A stretch of 64,000 nucleotides of DNA from Prevotella lacticifex (GTDB lineage Bacteria > Bacteroidota > Bacteroidia > Bacteroidales > Bacteroidaceae): the NCBI RefSeq assembly GCF_019973375.1, contig NZ_BPTV01000001.1:2063104-2127103 (forward strand). The letters are read 5' to 3'. The notes below the pieces were generated by a model. That model saw nothing but the letters and a program-made list of their open reading frames with translations, had not been told where the DNA came from and did no database searches. Positions 46,832-54,460 of the stretch are shown here, piece by piece. Numbering within the stretch: position 1 is the first letter of the stretch; every line of letters begins with the position of its first letter. Made by a program: the position numbers and the translations under genes.

Positions 46832-47000
46832 CAGCTGTTAATGAAGGATGAAAAAGAGATTAAGATATCGGTCTACAATGGCAATACCTATGTAGGTGAT
46901 ACCTATGTAGATGATGCTTATTATGTAGCCAATACCTTATTGACGATTCCTTTGTAGACCGGGGCTTCAGCTGTTAATGGAGGATGAAGAAGAGGAGCTC
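46832..47000. repeat. Duplicated 3' end of holA around a palindromic insert
   Basis: CAGCTGTTAATG(A/G)AGGATGAA(A/G)AAGAG occurs at 46832 and, 136 bp on, at 46968, where it is the true end of holA (…LFFILH-stop). Between them a 10-bp inverted repeat (CGGTCTACAA 46869-46878 with 46952-46961) encloses 15-bp repeats of CTATGTAGNTGAT. Confidence 0.75.
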
Positions 47001-47999
47001 CTTCATGAGATCGCCTGCACTGGTGTCGGGGTTTTCTATTCCTTTACTCTTTGCGTCGATCTCGCGAATCTTTGAAATGATGTCCATTGTCTTCCGTGCC
47101 GAGTAGTTTCTCTTTCCGGTGACATAGTCGCGTGCTCCCCACGGCGACCTCATATCCAATGCTTTTGCGATGTCACTCTCCGTTCTGTTTTGCGGAGAAT
47201 AGTAGACGATCATCAAATTCTGGAAGAAATTGAAGATCATCGGTAGGAATGAATAGATGGAGCCCGCTTTCGGGTTTGTGTCAAAATATTTGATAATCTG
47301 ATTTGCCTTGAAAACATTCTTCTGCACGATGGCATCACGCAGCTCGAAGGAGTTGAAATCCTTGCTCACCCCTATCTCCCTCTCGACGATATCCGGTGTC
47401 ACCCTCTTGTCGTCGTTTGGCAGACTGATGATGACCTTGTCGAGTTCGGAAGTCATTCGGTTGAGGTCGGCGCCAATATGCTCGGCGATCATCTGAGCCG
47501 ACTTTTGGTCGATGCTCACATTTTTCTTTTTCAGGTAGTCGGCGATGAAAGCCGGCAGCTGATAGTCGCGCAGTTTCTTACTTTCGAACACCACCCCCGT
47601 AGCCTGAGCCAATGCGATGACCTTTTTACGTGCGTCAATTTTGCCGTTTTTGTAACACCATACAAGGATGGTTGATTTTACGGGATTTTTGAGATACTTT
47701 TCGAGCGGCTCCAATTGTCTCAGAGCTTGTGCCTCCTTGACGATAATCACCTGCCTCTCGGCCATCATCGGAAACTGATGAGCCTGGTCGACGATTTTCA
47801 TCGTTGTCGTGTCGGCACCATATATAACAGTCTGGTTGAAATCGCGCTCTTCAGGGCGGAGTGCATTGTCGGCGATGTAGTCGGCAATTTTATCGATATA
47901 GTACGACTCCTCCCCCATAAGGATATATACGGGAGCGAATTTTCCGGCCTTGAGGTCCGACATTATTTGCTGGTATGTTGGTCCGCTTTTTGTTGGCAT
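46974..47999 (-). CDS. holA: DNA polymerase III subunit delta
   Basis: The delta subunit opens the sliding clamp within the clamp loader. 341 residues with the family layout: APVYILMGEESYYIDKIAD near 22-40, QVIIVKEAQ, the degenerate AAA+ region TILVWCYKN, and the C-terminal helical collar (YYSPQNRTESDIAKALDM). Divergent from the HsdR-N gene with overlapping promoters. Confidence 0.9.
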   Translation of the reverse strand: MPTKSGPTYQQIMSDLKAGKFAPVYILMGEESYYIDKIADYIADNALRPEERDFNQTVIYGADTTTMKIVDQAHQFPMMAERQVIIVKEAQALRQLEPLEKYLKNPVKSTILVWCYKNGKIDARKKVIALAQATGVVFESKKLRDYQLPAFIADYLKKKNVSIDQKSAQMIAEHIGADLNRMTSELDKVIISLPNDDKRVTPDIVEREIGVSKDFNSFELRDAIVQKNVFKANQIIKYFDTNPKAGSIYSFLPMIFNFFQNLMIVYYSPQNRTESDIAKALDMRSPWGARDYVTGKRNYSARKTMDIISKIREIDAKSKGIENPDTSAGDLMKELLFFILH

Positions 48000-48023
48000 A
48001 TCTCAAAATAATTATTATCTTTG
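47993..48023 (+). promoter_or_regulatory. Promoter of the HsdR-N gene
   Basis: -33 TTG (47993-47995) and -7 TATCTTTG (48016-48023), 20-bp spacer. It faces the holA promoter at 48041-48072; the two -7 boxes form an inverted repeat, so polymerases would compete for the same 30 bp. Confidence 0.7.
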
Positions 48024-48040
48024 CAGAATCTAATGATTTG

Positions 48041-48072
48041 CAAAGATAATACAAAAGAAGATGAAAACAAAA
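48041..48072 (-). promoter_or_regulatory. Promoter of holA
   Basis: Minus-strand -33 TTTTG (48068-48072) and -7 TATCTTTG (48041-48048), 19-bp spacer. Confidence 0.8.
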
Positions 48073-48100
48073 TGTTTTCCGTCGAAAAGTCAGAAAGTCA

Positions 48101-48559
48101 ATGTTCAAAGTTCAGCGTCTCAATCTCCCACCTTATAATATAAGCATCCGTCAGCACGGCGGCCGCGACCAGATTTTCGATGTTCTGCGCCGGAAGTTTG
48201 TGGCTCTTACTCCTGAGGAGTGGGTGCGCCAACATTTCATCCATTTCCTTGCCGACCATAAGGGCTACCCTGCGTCGCTGCTTGCCAACGAGGTGCAGCT
48301 CCGCGTTGGCGACAAGACGGTGAGAGCCGACAGCGTGCTGTACGACACCAGTCTCCGGCCGCTGATGATCGTCGAGTATAAGGCCCCGTCGATAGCCCTC
48401 ACGCAGAAGGTTTTCGACCAGATTTCGGTTTACAATCTCCTGCTCCACGTCGACTATCTCGTCGTCAGCAACGGGCTCGAGACCTACTGCTGTAGGATGG
48501 ATTATGACAATCAAAAATATTTATTCTTGCAGGACATTCCTGACTACGAAAACTTATGA
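48101..48559 (+). CDS. HsdR N-terminal domain (PD-(D/E)XK-like) protein
   Basis: 152 residues matching the stand-alone version of the N-terminal domain of type I restriction endonuclease subunits. The nuclease-like core shows E (EVQLRV), RADSVLYD (Asp) and IVEYKAP (E-x-K), the PD-(D/E)XK pattern. It lacks the motor domains, and no hsdM or hsdS is nearby, so it is not a restriction system. From memory it is often next to holA in Bacteroidetes. Function unknown. Confidence 0.8.
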   Translation: MFKVQRLNLPPYNISIRQHGGRDQIFDVLRRKFVALTPEEWVRQHFIHFLADHKGYPASLLANEVQLRVGDKTVRADSVLYDTSLRPLMIVEYKAPSIALTQKVFDQISVYNLLLHVDYLVVSNGLETYCCRMDYDNQKYLFLQDIPDYENL

Positions 48560-48819
48560 CAATTGCGGTACCGCATCCCGCTGTTTTCCATCCACGGAAT
48601 GGCTCCTGCCGATAATAAATCGGCAGTGAATCATAGTGGCAGAAGCCCTTTCTGCACCCTAATGAAAGCTCATCAATCGTGGATCAGCCACGACGGCGGA
48701 GCCACCTCATTTAATGAACAGAACGCAATGACGACGGTGCCATTTTTGGCACACTATTTGATGATTACAACGCAACGATAATATCGACAACGGAACAATA
48801 ACAGATAACGATTACGACT

Positions 48820-49770
48820 ATGGCAATAGCGAAATGGATAGGTGGTTTCCTTGGTTGGATTACCACGGGGAGCATGTTAGGCGGTCTCCTTGGTTTCTTC
48901 ATCGGCAGTATGCTCGACAGTGCTTCCGGTGCAAACTCGGATCAGCAAGGAGGAGACGACGGTAGCGACTATGGCGGCTATGGAAGCGGTCAAGGCTACG
49001 GCGGCTATAGCGGAAGCTACAGAAGCGATGGGAGCCGCAGCGGCTACAGCGGAAGCTACCGTAGCAGGGGAAATCGCAGCAGCGACCGATTCAGCAGCGG
49101 GTTTAGCGGCGGCTACAGCTCTGATGATGAATTCCGCACCCGTCAGGGCAACCGCAACTCGTTTCTCATCTCGATGCTGGTCCTGGCCAGCTATATCATC
49201 AAGGCCGACGGCAGGATAATGCACTCCGAAATGGAGTTCGTGCGCCAGTTTCTCCGTCAGAATTTCGGCAGTGAGGCTGTGGATCAGGGCAACGAGATTC
49301 TTCTGAAATTATTTGACGAACAGAAACATCTATCACCATCACAAATCAAGGAGGCCATCCGCAAGGCATGCGTCGACATGAACCTCCACATGGACTACTC
49401 CACGCGTCTGCAGCTCCTTAATTTCCTTGTGCTCATAGCTCTTGCCGACGGCACCCTCTCGCCGGAGGAGGTGACGGCAATACGCGAGGTGGGCATCTAT
49501 CTCAACATCAGCCGGGAAGACATCGACTCGATGCTCCACCTTAATAAAACCGTTGGCGACGAAGCTAGTCTCGACGATGCCTATAAGGTGCTCGGTGTGA
49601 GCCCCGATGCCACCGATGCAGAGGTCAAGGCTGCCTACCGCCGTATGGCTCTGAAGAATCATCCCGACCGTGTGGAGGCCCTCGGCGACGACATCCGCAA
49701 AGCTGCCGAGAAGAAATTCCAGGAGATCAATGCCGCCAAGGAGCTTATCTGGAAAGCGCGGGGGCTGTAA
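48820..49770 (+). CDS. DjlA-like TerB / J-domain co-chaperone
   Basis: 316 residues: Gly-rich membrane hairpin (about 7-30), a Gly/Ser/Tyr-rich linker (about 40-105), a TerB-like helical domain (about 110-235) and a C-terminal J domain (about 250-316) with the HPD motif in KNHPDRVEAL. This is the DjlA architecture, which recruits DnaK to the membrane. Confidence 0.9.
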   Translation: MAIAKWIGGFLGWITTGSMLGGLLGFFIGSMLDSASGANSDQQGGDDGSDYGGYGSGQGYGGYSGSYRSDGSRSGYSGSYRSRGNRSSDRFSSGFSGGYSSDDEFRTRQGNRNSFLISMLVLASYIIKADGRIMHSEMEFVRQFLRQNFGSEAVDQGNEILLKLFDEQKHLSPSQIKEAIRKACVDMNLHMDYSTRLQLLNFLVLIALADGTLSPEEVTAIREVGIYLNISREDIDSMLHLNKTVGDEASLDDAYKVLGVSPDATDAEVKAAYRRMALKNHPDRVEALGDDIRKAAEKKFQEINAAKELIWKARGL

Positions 49771-49925
49771 TGCTATTCACCCATCACTGTCCTCAGTTGG
49801 ATTCACTTATAAACGGGTCTCTCCTCTTCTCCATCTGCTGAAGGTTATCCACCTTTTTAGCAGCATTGAGGATTGAGAATAATAGCTGAAAAAACAGAAC
49901 AAAATACTCCGCAATTGTTATTTCG

Positions 49926-49999
49926 TTGCAAAGTTACACAATATTTTATCCGATTCCAAATTTTAGGGGTATAGAAAGGAGGGTAGAAAGGAGGGTAGT
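49926..49999 (-). repeat. Promoter-bearing dispersed repeat, copy B
   Basis: Almost the same 72 bp as at 11519-11590, inverted. -33 TTTGGAATCGG and -7 TAACTTTG (49929-49936) are kept with a 20-bp spacer. A transcript would run leftward, antisense to the end of the DjlA-like gene. The GAAAGGAGGGTAG unit is doubled here. Confidence 0.8.
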
Positions 50000-50133
50000 G
50001 CGGAATTTTCGTTGATCGCGGACAGCCAATATCGAGCGCAGCGACCGCAGTCTGGGGTAGAACGTAGACGCAAGACATCCACGACCAGCCTCGGAGAGGT
50101 TGAATAGCGGTACGCGCGGAGCACATGCACAGC

Positions 50134-50630
50134 CGATAAATCCTGTGGGTGGAGAAGAATACCACACTTTCTACAAAAACAAATAAAACCCTTGCGCTTG
50201 CAAGGGCTTCGCCCTTTGGTGCCTCGCCGTCACCGTCTTGCCCGAAGCAAGCTTCGGCAGGCCGATGCGGCTCGTCGCCAGCCTTCGTTCCTCGGGCTTG
50301 CATCACAGCAAGAAAAACCCCGCTCGTTCCTCGCTGAAAAACAGGCTGACGCGTTGACAGACTATAGTCAAACGGGTACTTGGCCACTACTACCACCAAG
50401 GCATGCCACTGTCTCAAAATTGTTTTCCAGCGAGGAACGAGCGGGGTTTTTCTTGGTGTCAGCAGCATCATCCGACGGAGGAGGATTTGACGTTGACCGG
50501 CTGATGGCGGTCAGAGGCGAGACCTCTCGCAAGCCACCACCCGGCAACAGCAAAGGGCTTTGGCCCTTGACGCTGGCACAAAGGTTTTTTAAGGTTTTGG
50601 TAAAAAACTAAAACCACAGGGTTTATCCAC
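50134..50630. repeat. Large nested palindrome, about 500 bp
   Basis: The core is a 35-bp inverted repeat (50309-50343 and 50421-50455) with one mismatch and a 77-bp loop. Further pairs lie outside it: CAAGGG(CTTC)GCCCTTT at 50201 with AAAGGGCTTTGGCCCTTG at 50552, and GATAAATCCTGTGG at 50134 with its inverse near 50613-50626. No coding frame was found inside. Confidence 0.8.
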
Positions 50631-50715
50631 TGCGCCGGAACACATGCACTTTTGCGCACTCCGTGCTATTGTGCGTCTTCGAGGCACTGATTGTATGGCT
50701 GTCGGCATATATATT

Positions 50716-50753
50716 CCCCGGACTGCACTCGCTATCGCTCGCTTAGTCCGGGG
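50716..50753. repeat. GC-rich hairpin
   Basis: CCCCGGACT (50716-50724) pairs with AGTCCGGGG (50745-50753) around GCACTCGCTATCGCTCGCTT. Similar hairpins are common between genes in Bacteroidales; role unknown. Confidence 0.65.
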
Positions 50754-50872
50754 TTATTGACGATTCAGCCCCGCTGGGGCTGGTAGTGGCAAAGGGCAGC
50801 AAGTCTTTCGTGGCCGTAGGATGGGGATAAGCCGCGCACATTGGATTGGCGTGGCACAATGCCGACATTATG

Positions 50873-51022
50873 CTGCAACCGCACTATGCAGCTGATAATG
50901 TGGTTGTTGGCAAATAATCACGATTCCTTTCCTTTGCATCTGACAATGTGGTTGCTGGCAAATAATCATGATTCCTTTACAGTTGATAATGTGGTTGTCG
51001 GCAAATAATCATGATTCCTTTA
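50873..51022. repeat. Dispersed hairpin followed by a three-copy tandem repeat
   Basis: 50873-50893 repeats the CTGC-armed hairpin of 5071-5091. It leads into three units of GATAATGTGGTTG(T/C)(T/C)GGC followed by AAATAATCA(C/T)GATTCCTTT, spaced 48 and 43 bp. Confidence 0.75.
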
Positions 51023-51106
51023 TAAGGTGACCGTCCGCAAATGACATTAGCGTTATAGTGCGGATGAAAGTTAAAACATTGATAGTTAATATATTGCATA
51101 AAAACA

Positions 51107-51201
51107 GTAGGGGGCGGAGCTCATCCCTGCCCTATCAGCAGCGAGACATTTGTATTGAATCTTGTTCGCTGCTGGTAGGACGGGGATAAACCCCGCCCCT
51201 A
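51107..51201. repeat. Hairpin element, second copy of the GGGGCGGGG family
   Basis: Arms 51107-51144 and 51167-51201 (GTAGGACGGGGATAAACCCC and beyond) pair around a short AT-rich loop. It matches the element at 7602-7711. Confidence 0.8.
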
Positions 51202-51445
51202 CGGTGGCCGAATGCCGCAATGACGGTGGCCGAATGCCGCGATGACGGTGACCGAATGCCGCGGTGACGGTGACCGAATGCCACGATGACGGTGGCCGAA
51301 TGCCGCAATGACGGTGGCCGAATGCCGCAATGACGGTGGCCGAATGCAGCAGTGACGGTGGCCGAATGCAGCAGTGACGGTGGCCGAGTGCCGCGATGAC
51401 GGTGGCCAAATGCCGCGATGACGATGGCCGAATGCCGCGATGATC
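51202..51445. repeat. 22-bp tandem array, about 11 copies
   Basis: The unit is GGTGGCCGAATGCCGCAATGAC with small variants. It begins at the edge of the hairpin element, whose other copy has a similar GGTGGCGAAATGC flank at 7708, so the array may be an expansion of that flank. Confidence 0.9.
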
Positions 51446-51545
51446 AAATGATGCAAGCATCTAAGTATCAATTGCTTGCATGACAATTACAATCGCTTGA
51501 GGAACATCATTGTTTCAGTTTTCCCCCACTACGACCGTGTGGCGA

Positions 51546-52361
51546 TTATTCCTCTTCGGTTTTCTTTCTGCGTGTAGTACGACGGCGCTTTGGCTTTTCC
51601 TCGGTCTCGACTTTCACTCCGGCGAGTTCCGGATCGATGAGGATACGTCCGCAGTATTCGCAGACGATGATCTTCTTGTGCATCTTGATGTCGAGCTGGC
51701 GCTGTGGCGGAATCTTGTTGAAGCATCCACCGCATGCGTCACGCTGCACGTAGACGATTCCCAGACCGTTGTGTGCACCTTTACGTATGCGCAGGAAAGA
51801 CTCGAGCAGGCGCGGTTCTATGCGCTCCTCGATGGCCTTTGCCTTCTCCTTGAGCTGTGCCTCCTCCTCGCGTGTCTCCTGGAGGATGCGGTCGAGCTCC
51901 TCGCGCTTGTCGTCGAGAGCCTTCTTGTGGTCCTCGATGTCGGCCTGAGTCTGCTCGAGCTCCTTGCGGTGGCTTTCAACCTTGTCGTTGGCCTCACGGA
52001 TCTTCTTGTTGCAGAGCTCAATTTCAAGGGTCTGGAACTCAATTTCCTTACTCAGGGTGTCATATTCGCGGTTGTTCTTCACGTCGTCGAGCTGAGCCTT
52101 GTAGCGCTCCACGCTTGCCTGAGCCTCGCTGATCTCGCTCTGCTTCTGTGCGACAGCATCCTGGAGTTCCTTTGTCTCGTTCTCGATTCTCTCCACACGT
52201 GTGTTGAGTCCTGCGAGCTCATCCTCGAGGTCCTGCACCTCGTTAGGCAGCTCACCGCGCAGAGCACGGTTCTCGTCGATAGCCGAGAGAGTTGTCTGTA
52301 GCTGATAGAGGAGTTTCAGTTTCTCCTCAACGGATAATTCTTTTACGTCTTTCTTAGTCAT
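51546..52361 (-). CDS. Coiled-coil zinc-ribbon protein (COG1579 type)
   Basis: 271 residues: a long heptad-rich coiled coil (about 8-195) and a C4 zinc ribbon (CGGC…CEYC, about 205-245), then a basic tail (KPKRRRTTRRKKTEEE). This architecture is a conserved family whose gene is commonly next to Nif3, as here. Nucleic-acid binding is plausible from the ribbon and tail; not shown. Confidence 0.9.
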   Translation of the reverse strand: MTKKDVKELSVEEKLKLLYQLQTTLSAIDENRALRGELPNEVQDLEDELAGLNTRVERIENETKELQDAVAQKQSEISEAQASVERYKAQLDDVKNNREYDTLSKEIEFQTLEIELCNKKIREANDKVESHRKELEQTQADIEDHKKALDDKREELDRILQETREEEAQLKEKAKAIEERIEPRLLESFLRIRKGAHNGLGIVYVQRDACGGCFNKIPPQRQLDIKMHKKIIVCEYCGRILIDPELAGVKVETEEKPKRRRTTRRKKTEEE

Positions 52362-52460
52362 ATCTGTTGTTTGCTAATTGTTATTCAAAATGAAAAATTT
52401 ATGTCGGAACTATGCACTAAAGGCTTATAGCTCAACGATTTTCATCGCCGCTTGCTATTC

Positions 52461-53264
52461 TCAGAGATACAGTATCGGATTAGTGTTGACGGTTGTGAAC
52501 TGTGTTTTCACTCCGGGGCATTTCTCCTCGATAATCTCCTTGAAAATTTCGGCTGTAAACAGCTCGCTCTGGTAGTGGCCGATGACGCAAATTTGTATTT
52601 GCTGTTCGTGGCCGAAGAACTCGTGATAGTGCATCTCACCGGTGACGAATGCGTCGGCACCCTCAGCAATGGCTTTGTCGAGGAGGAACGATCCTGCCCC
52701 ACCGCACAGGGCCACGCGCTTTATCTGTCGGCGCAGCAGTTGGTTGGCCTGCACACACTCCACCCCGAACGTGCGCTTAAGATTGATGATGAAGTCGTCG
52801 GCAGCCTGAGGCTCAGCGAGTGTCCCCACTACTCCTTCACCGCCATTGACCTGCTGTCCGCCGGGGGCAGCGGCCGTCTGTCGGTGTCCGAAGAATGCCA
52901 CATCGTCAAGTCCCATCTTCCGGGCTATTCTGAAGTTCACCCCACCCTCAGCAGCATCCATATTCGTATGCATCGAGATAATGGCTATGTCGCTCTTTAT
53001 CGCCTTGCTCACCACGCGCTGCACGTAGTCGTCGCCGGTGATATGGGCGAGGCGGTGGAAGATGAGCGGATGGTGGCTGACGATGAGGTTGAAGCCCAGA
53101 GCGATGGCCTCATCGACCACAGCCTCGGTGACGTCCAGACACAACAATGCCCCTGATACTTCCGCATCTGTTAATCCTATCTGCAAGCCGGCATTATCAT
53201 AGTCTTCCTGCAGGGGCAGAGGCGCAAATTGTTCAAGGGCACATAATACTTCCTTTATTTTCAC
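52461..53264 (-). CDS. Nif3/DUF34 dinuclear metal protein
   Basis: A hexameric metal-binding protein family, possibly GTP cyclohydrolase I type 2-related, true function unsettled. LPLQEDYDNAGLQIG, IVSHHPLIFH (metal histidines), ISMHTNMDAAEGGVN and the C-terminal GHYQSE with ligands are present. The ATG at 53309 lies upstream of a predicted promoter (-7 TATCTTTG at 53287-53294), so the GTG at 53264 is taken as the start, giving 267 residues; this is inference. The zinc-ribbon gene follows. Confidence 0.85.
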   Translation of the reverse strand: MKIKEVLCALEQFAPLPLQEDYDNAGLQIGLTDAEVSGALLCLDVTEAVVDEAIALGFNLIVSHHPLIFHRLAHITGDDYVQRVVSKAIKSDIAIISMHTNMDAAEGGVNFRIARKMGLDDVAFFGHRQTAAAPGGQQVNGGEGVVGTLAEPQAADDFIINLKRTFGVECVQANQLLRRQIKRVALCGGAGSFLLDKAIAEGADAFVTGEMHYHEFFGHEQQIQICVIGHYQSELFTAEIFKEIIEEKCPGVKTQFTTVNTNPILYL

Positions 53265-53286
53265 GCTAAATATGTATTTTAGTATG

Positions 53287-53294
53287 CAAAGATA
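53287..53294 (-). promoter_or_regulatory. -7 element of the Nif3 gene
   Basis: Minus-strand TATCTTTG. The predicted RNA start is about 53281, downstream of the ATG at 53309, which supports the GTG start at 53264. The -33 is weak. Confidence 0.6.
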
Positions 53295-53551
53295 CAGATA
53301 AAAAGACATTATCGGTCAAGACACGCCATTACTTTAACTATTTTTAAGTCTTTTTACTTTCGTTCGCCCCCGGCTATCCCTAAGTTTAACGATTCATTCC
53401 GAAGGTGCTTGCCATGAAATTCACCCAACTTCTTGCTAAATTCCGCGGTTGCAGGAATTAATCTATATGACGGCGGTTCATAATGCATCTTTATCACACG
53501 GAAAGGGCACCGCAACAATAAAACGACATAGAAATATTTTAACACGATTCT

Positions 53552-53677
53552 AAGACATATCGTTTCAGCTTGCGAAACGGTCCGTTTCAGCTCGCGAAAC
53601 GGACCGTTTTGCGTCCTAAAACGGACCGTTTTGCAACGCCAAATGGCATGTATCAGTAACTCATTGAGAATCAATGC
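53552..53677. repeat. Palindrome array D, 22-bp period
   Basis: GAAACGGTCCGTTTC, GAAACGGACCGTTTT and AAAACGGACCGTTTT with spacers AGCTCGC, GCGTCCT and GCAACGC, then CAAATGGCATGTAT. Left end like B, right end like A and C. Confidence 0.9.
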
Positions 53678-53858
53678 TATACAAAGACAGAAAGAAATAC
53701 GGCGAGATGCGAATTACTTTTACATTCTGTTATCATCATTCTCCTCTCGCCACGCGCTTATAGCTTTCCTCACAATCGAAAGAAAGTCCATGCCATCGCC
53801 GACAACTTGTATTCCGACCACAGCACCGGGGTAAGCCGACGGGCTCTTGGCGATCGGC

Positions 53859-53901
53859 AAAAAGAAAAGGGACTGGAACCCCGCAACGGAATTCCAGTCC
53901 C
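53859..53901 (-). terminator. Strong terminator of the small-protein transcript
   Basis: A perfect 10-bp stem (53869-53878 GGGACTGGAA with 53892-53901) is followed on the minus strand by TTTTCTTTTT. Confidence 0.85.
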
Positions 53902-53966
53902 CAAATTATGTTAATTACTACAGCTTGAAATCGTGTGTTCGAAACGATTTTCCGGTTCTTTCCTCC

Positions 53967-54071
53967 TTACACTGGGACGTTCACGCGACCGATGTTATAC
54001 ATCCGCAGAACATTCACACAATAGTGATTCAGTTTCTTGCTGGCAAACAGCTTCTTAATAGTCTTCTTCAT
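53967..54071 (-). CDS. Candidate 34-residue basic protein
   Basis: The frame starts MKKTIKKLFASKKLNHY and ends with RVNVPV-stop. A purine-rich AAAGGGAA lies about 9 bases before the ATG, unusual where most genes lack one. The unit has its own promoter (-7 TACCTTTG at 54236-54243), a leader of about 160 nt and a terminator 70-110 bp past the stop. The peptide is basic (7 Lys, 2 Arg) with one cysteine, and has no membrane segment. Not recognised as a family. It could be a leader peptide, small regulator or ribosome-associated peptide. Confidence 0.6.
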   Translation of the reverse strand: MKKTIKKLFASKKLNHYCVNVLRMYNIGRVNVPV

Positions 54072-54235
54072 AATAATTCCCTTTCTTTTTAGTTTATACC
54101 AAGTTTTCTTATCGCGACCCTCAGGCTCCGGCGCGGGTCGACTGCTGTCTTTCCCGTCGTCAGCCTTGTGGGCCTATCTATGGTCCAACGACCATATTGT
54201 TGTTTTTATACCAAGTACTTCACTCTTAACGGGTG

Positions 54236-54266
54236 CAAAGGTAGTGCCATTTGGCGGAGCTGACAA
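54236..54266 (-). promoter_or_regulatory. Promoter of the small-protein transcript
   Basis: Minus-strand -7 TACCTTTG (54236-54243) and -33 TTG (54264-54266), 20-bp spacer. The leader to 54072 contains a short hairpin (TATGGTC/GACCATA) and CTTGGTATAAA twice. Confidence 0.75.
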
Positions 54267-54415
54267 GCAGAGCGACGGAAAAGCACCGGTGGGCGGCGGT
54301 TTTATTGACCTCGGTCAGTGGGGTTGACGAAAATCAATGACGAAAAATGATATATATCAAGTCATCGGGATGCAAAAAATGTCAGTCAGCATTCGGTGGG
54401 TATCCATTTTTTTAC

Positions 54416-54423
54416 TACCTTTG
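54416..54423 (+). promoter_or_regulatory. -7 element of aguA
   Basis: TACCTTTG, 38 bp before the chosen start; the upstream ATG at 54347 is excluded because it lies before this promoter. -33 weak. Confidence 0.65.
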
Positions 54424-54460
54424 TGGGCACAACATTACTTATCGAAAACTATCTGTCATC

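Larger units (their letters stand above)
45642..46973. other. AT-rich gap of 1.3 kb
   Basis: It holds the HTH promoter, repeated operator-like sites (45776-46190), and the holA tail duplication. An open frame at 46363-46770 has a skewed composition without recognisable domains and is not accepted as a gene. Confidence 0.6.
49771..51545. other. Gene-free repeat-rich gap, 1.8 kb
   Basis: It contains the promoter-bearing repeat copy B, a 500-bp nested palindrome, a GC-rich hairpin, a 43-48 bp tandem repeat, a hairpin element and a 22-bp array. No gene is accepted. Confidence 0.75.
53265..54460. other. Gap of 1.2 kb with array D and a small-protein transcript
   Basis: It holds the Nif3 promoter, palindrome array D, and a complete small transcription unit on the minus strand (promoter 54236, 34-codon frame 53967-54071, terminator 53859). 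Then come the aguA promoter and leader. Confidence 0.65.

Noticed and set aside
48101..48559. Type I restriction-modification system
   Set aside because: Only the small N-terminal HsdR-like domain is present; no methylase, specificity subunit or motor domain is nearby.
51086..51486. Frames with His/Arg-rich repeats
   Set aside because: They translate the 22-bp tandem array (66 bp = three units) and are not proteins.
53706..53860. Minus-strand protein-like frame ending …SIVRKAISAWREENDDNRM
   Set aside because: It has no start codon before the terminator at 53859-53901 apart from one 22 codons from its end. It may be a remnant, but no family was recognised.
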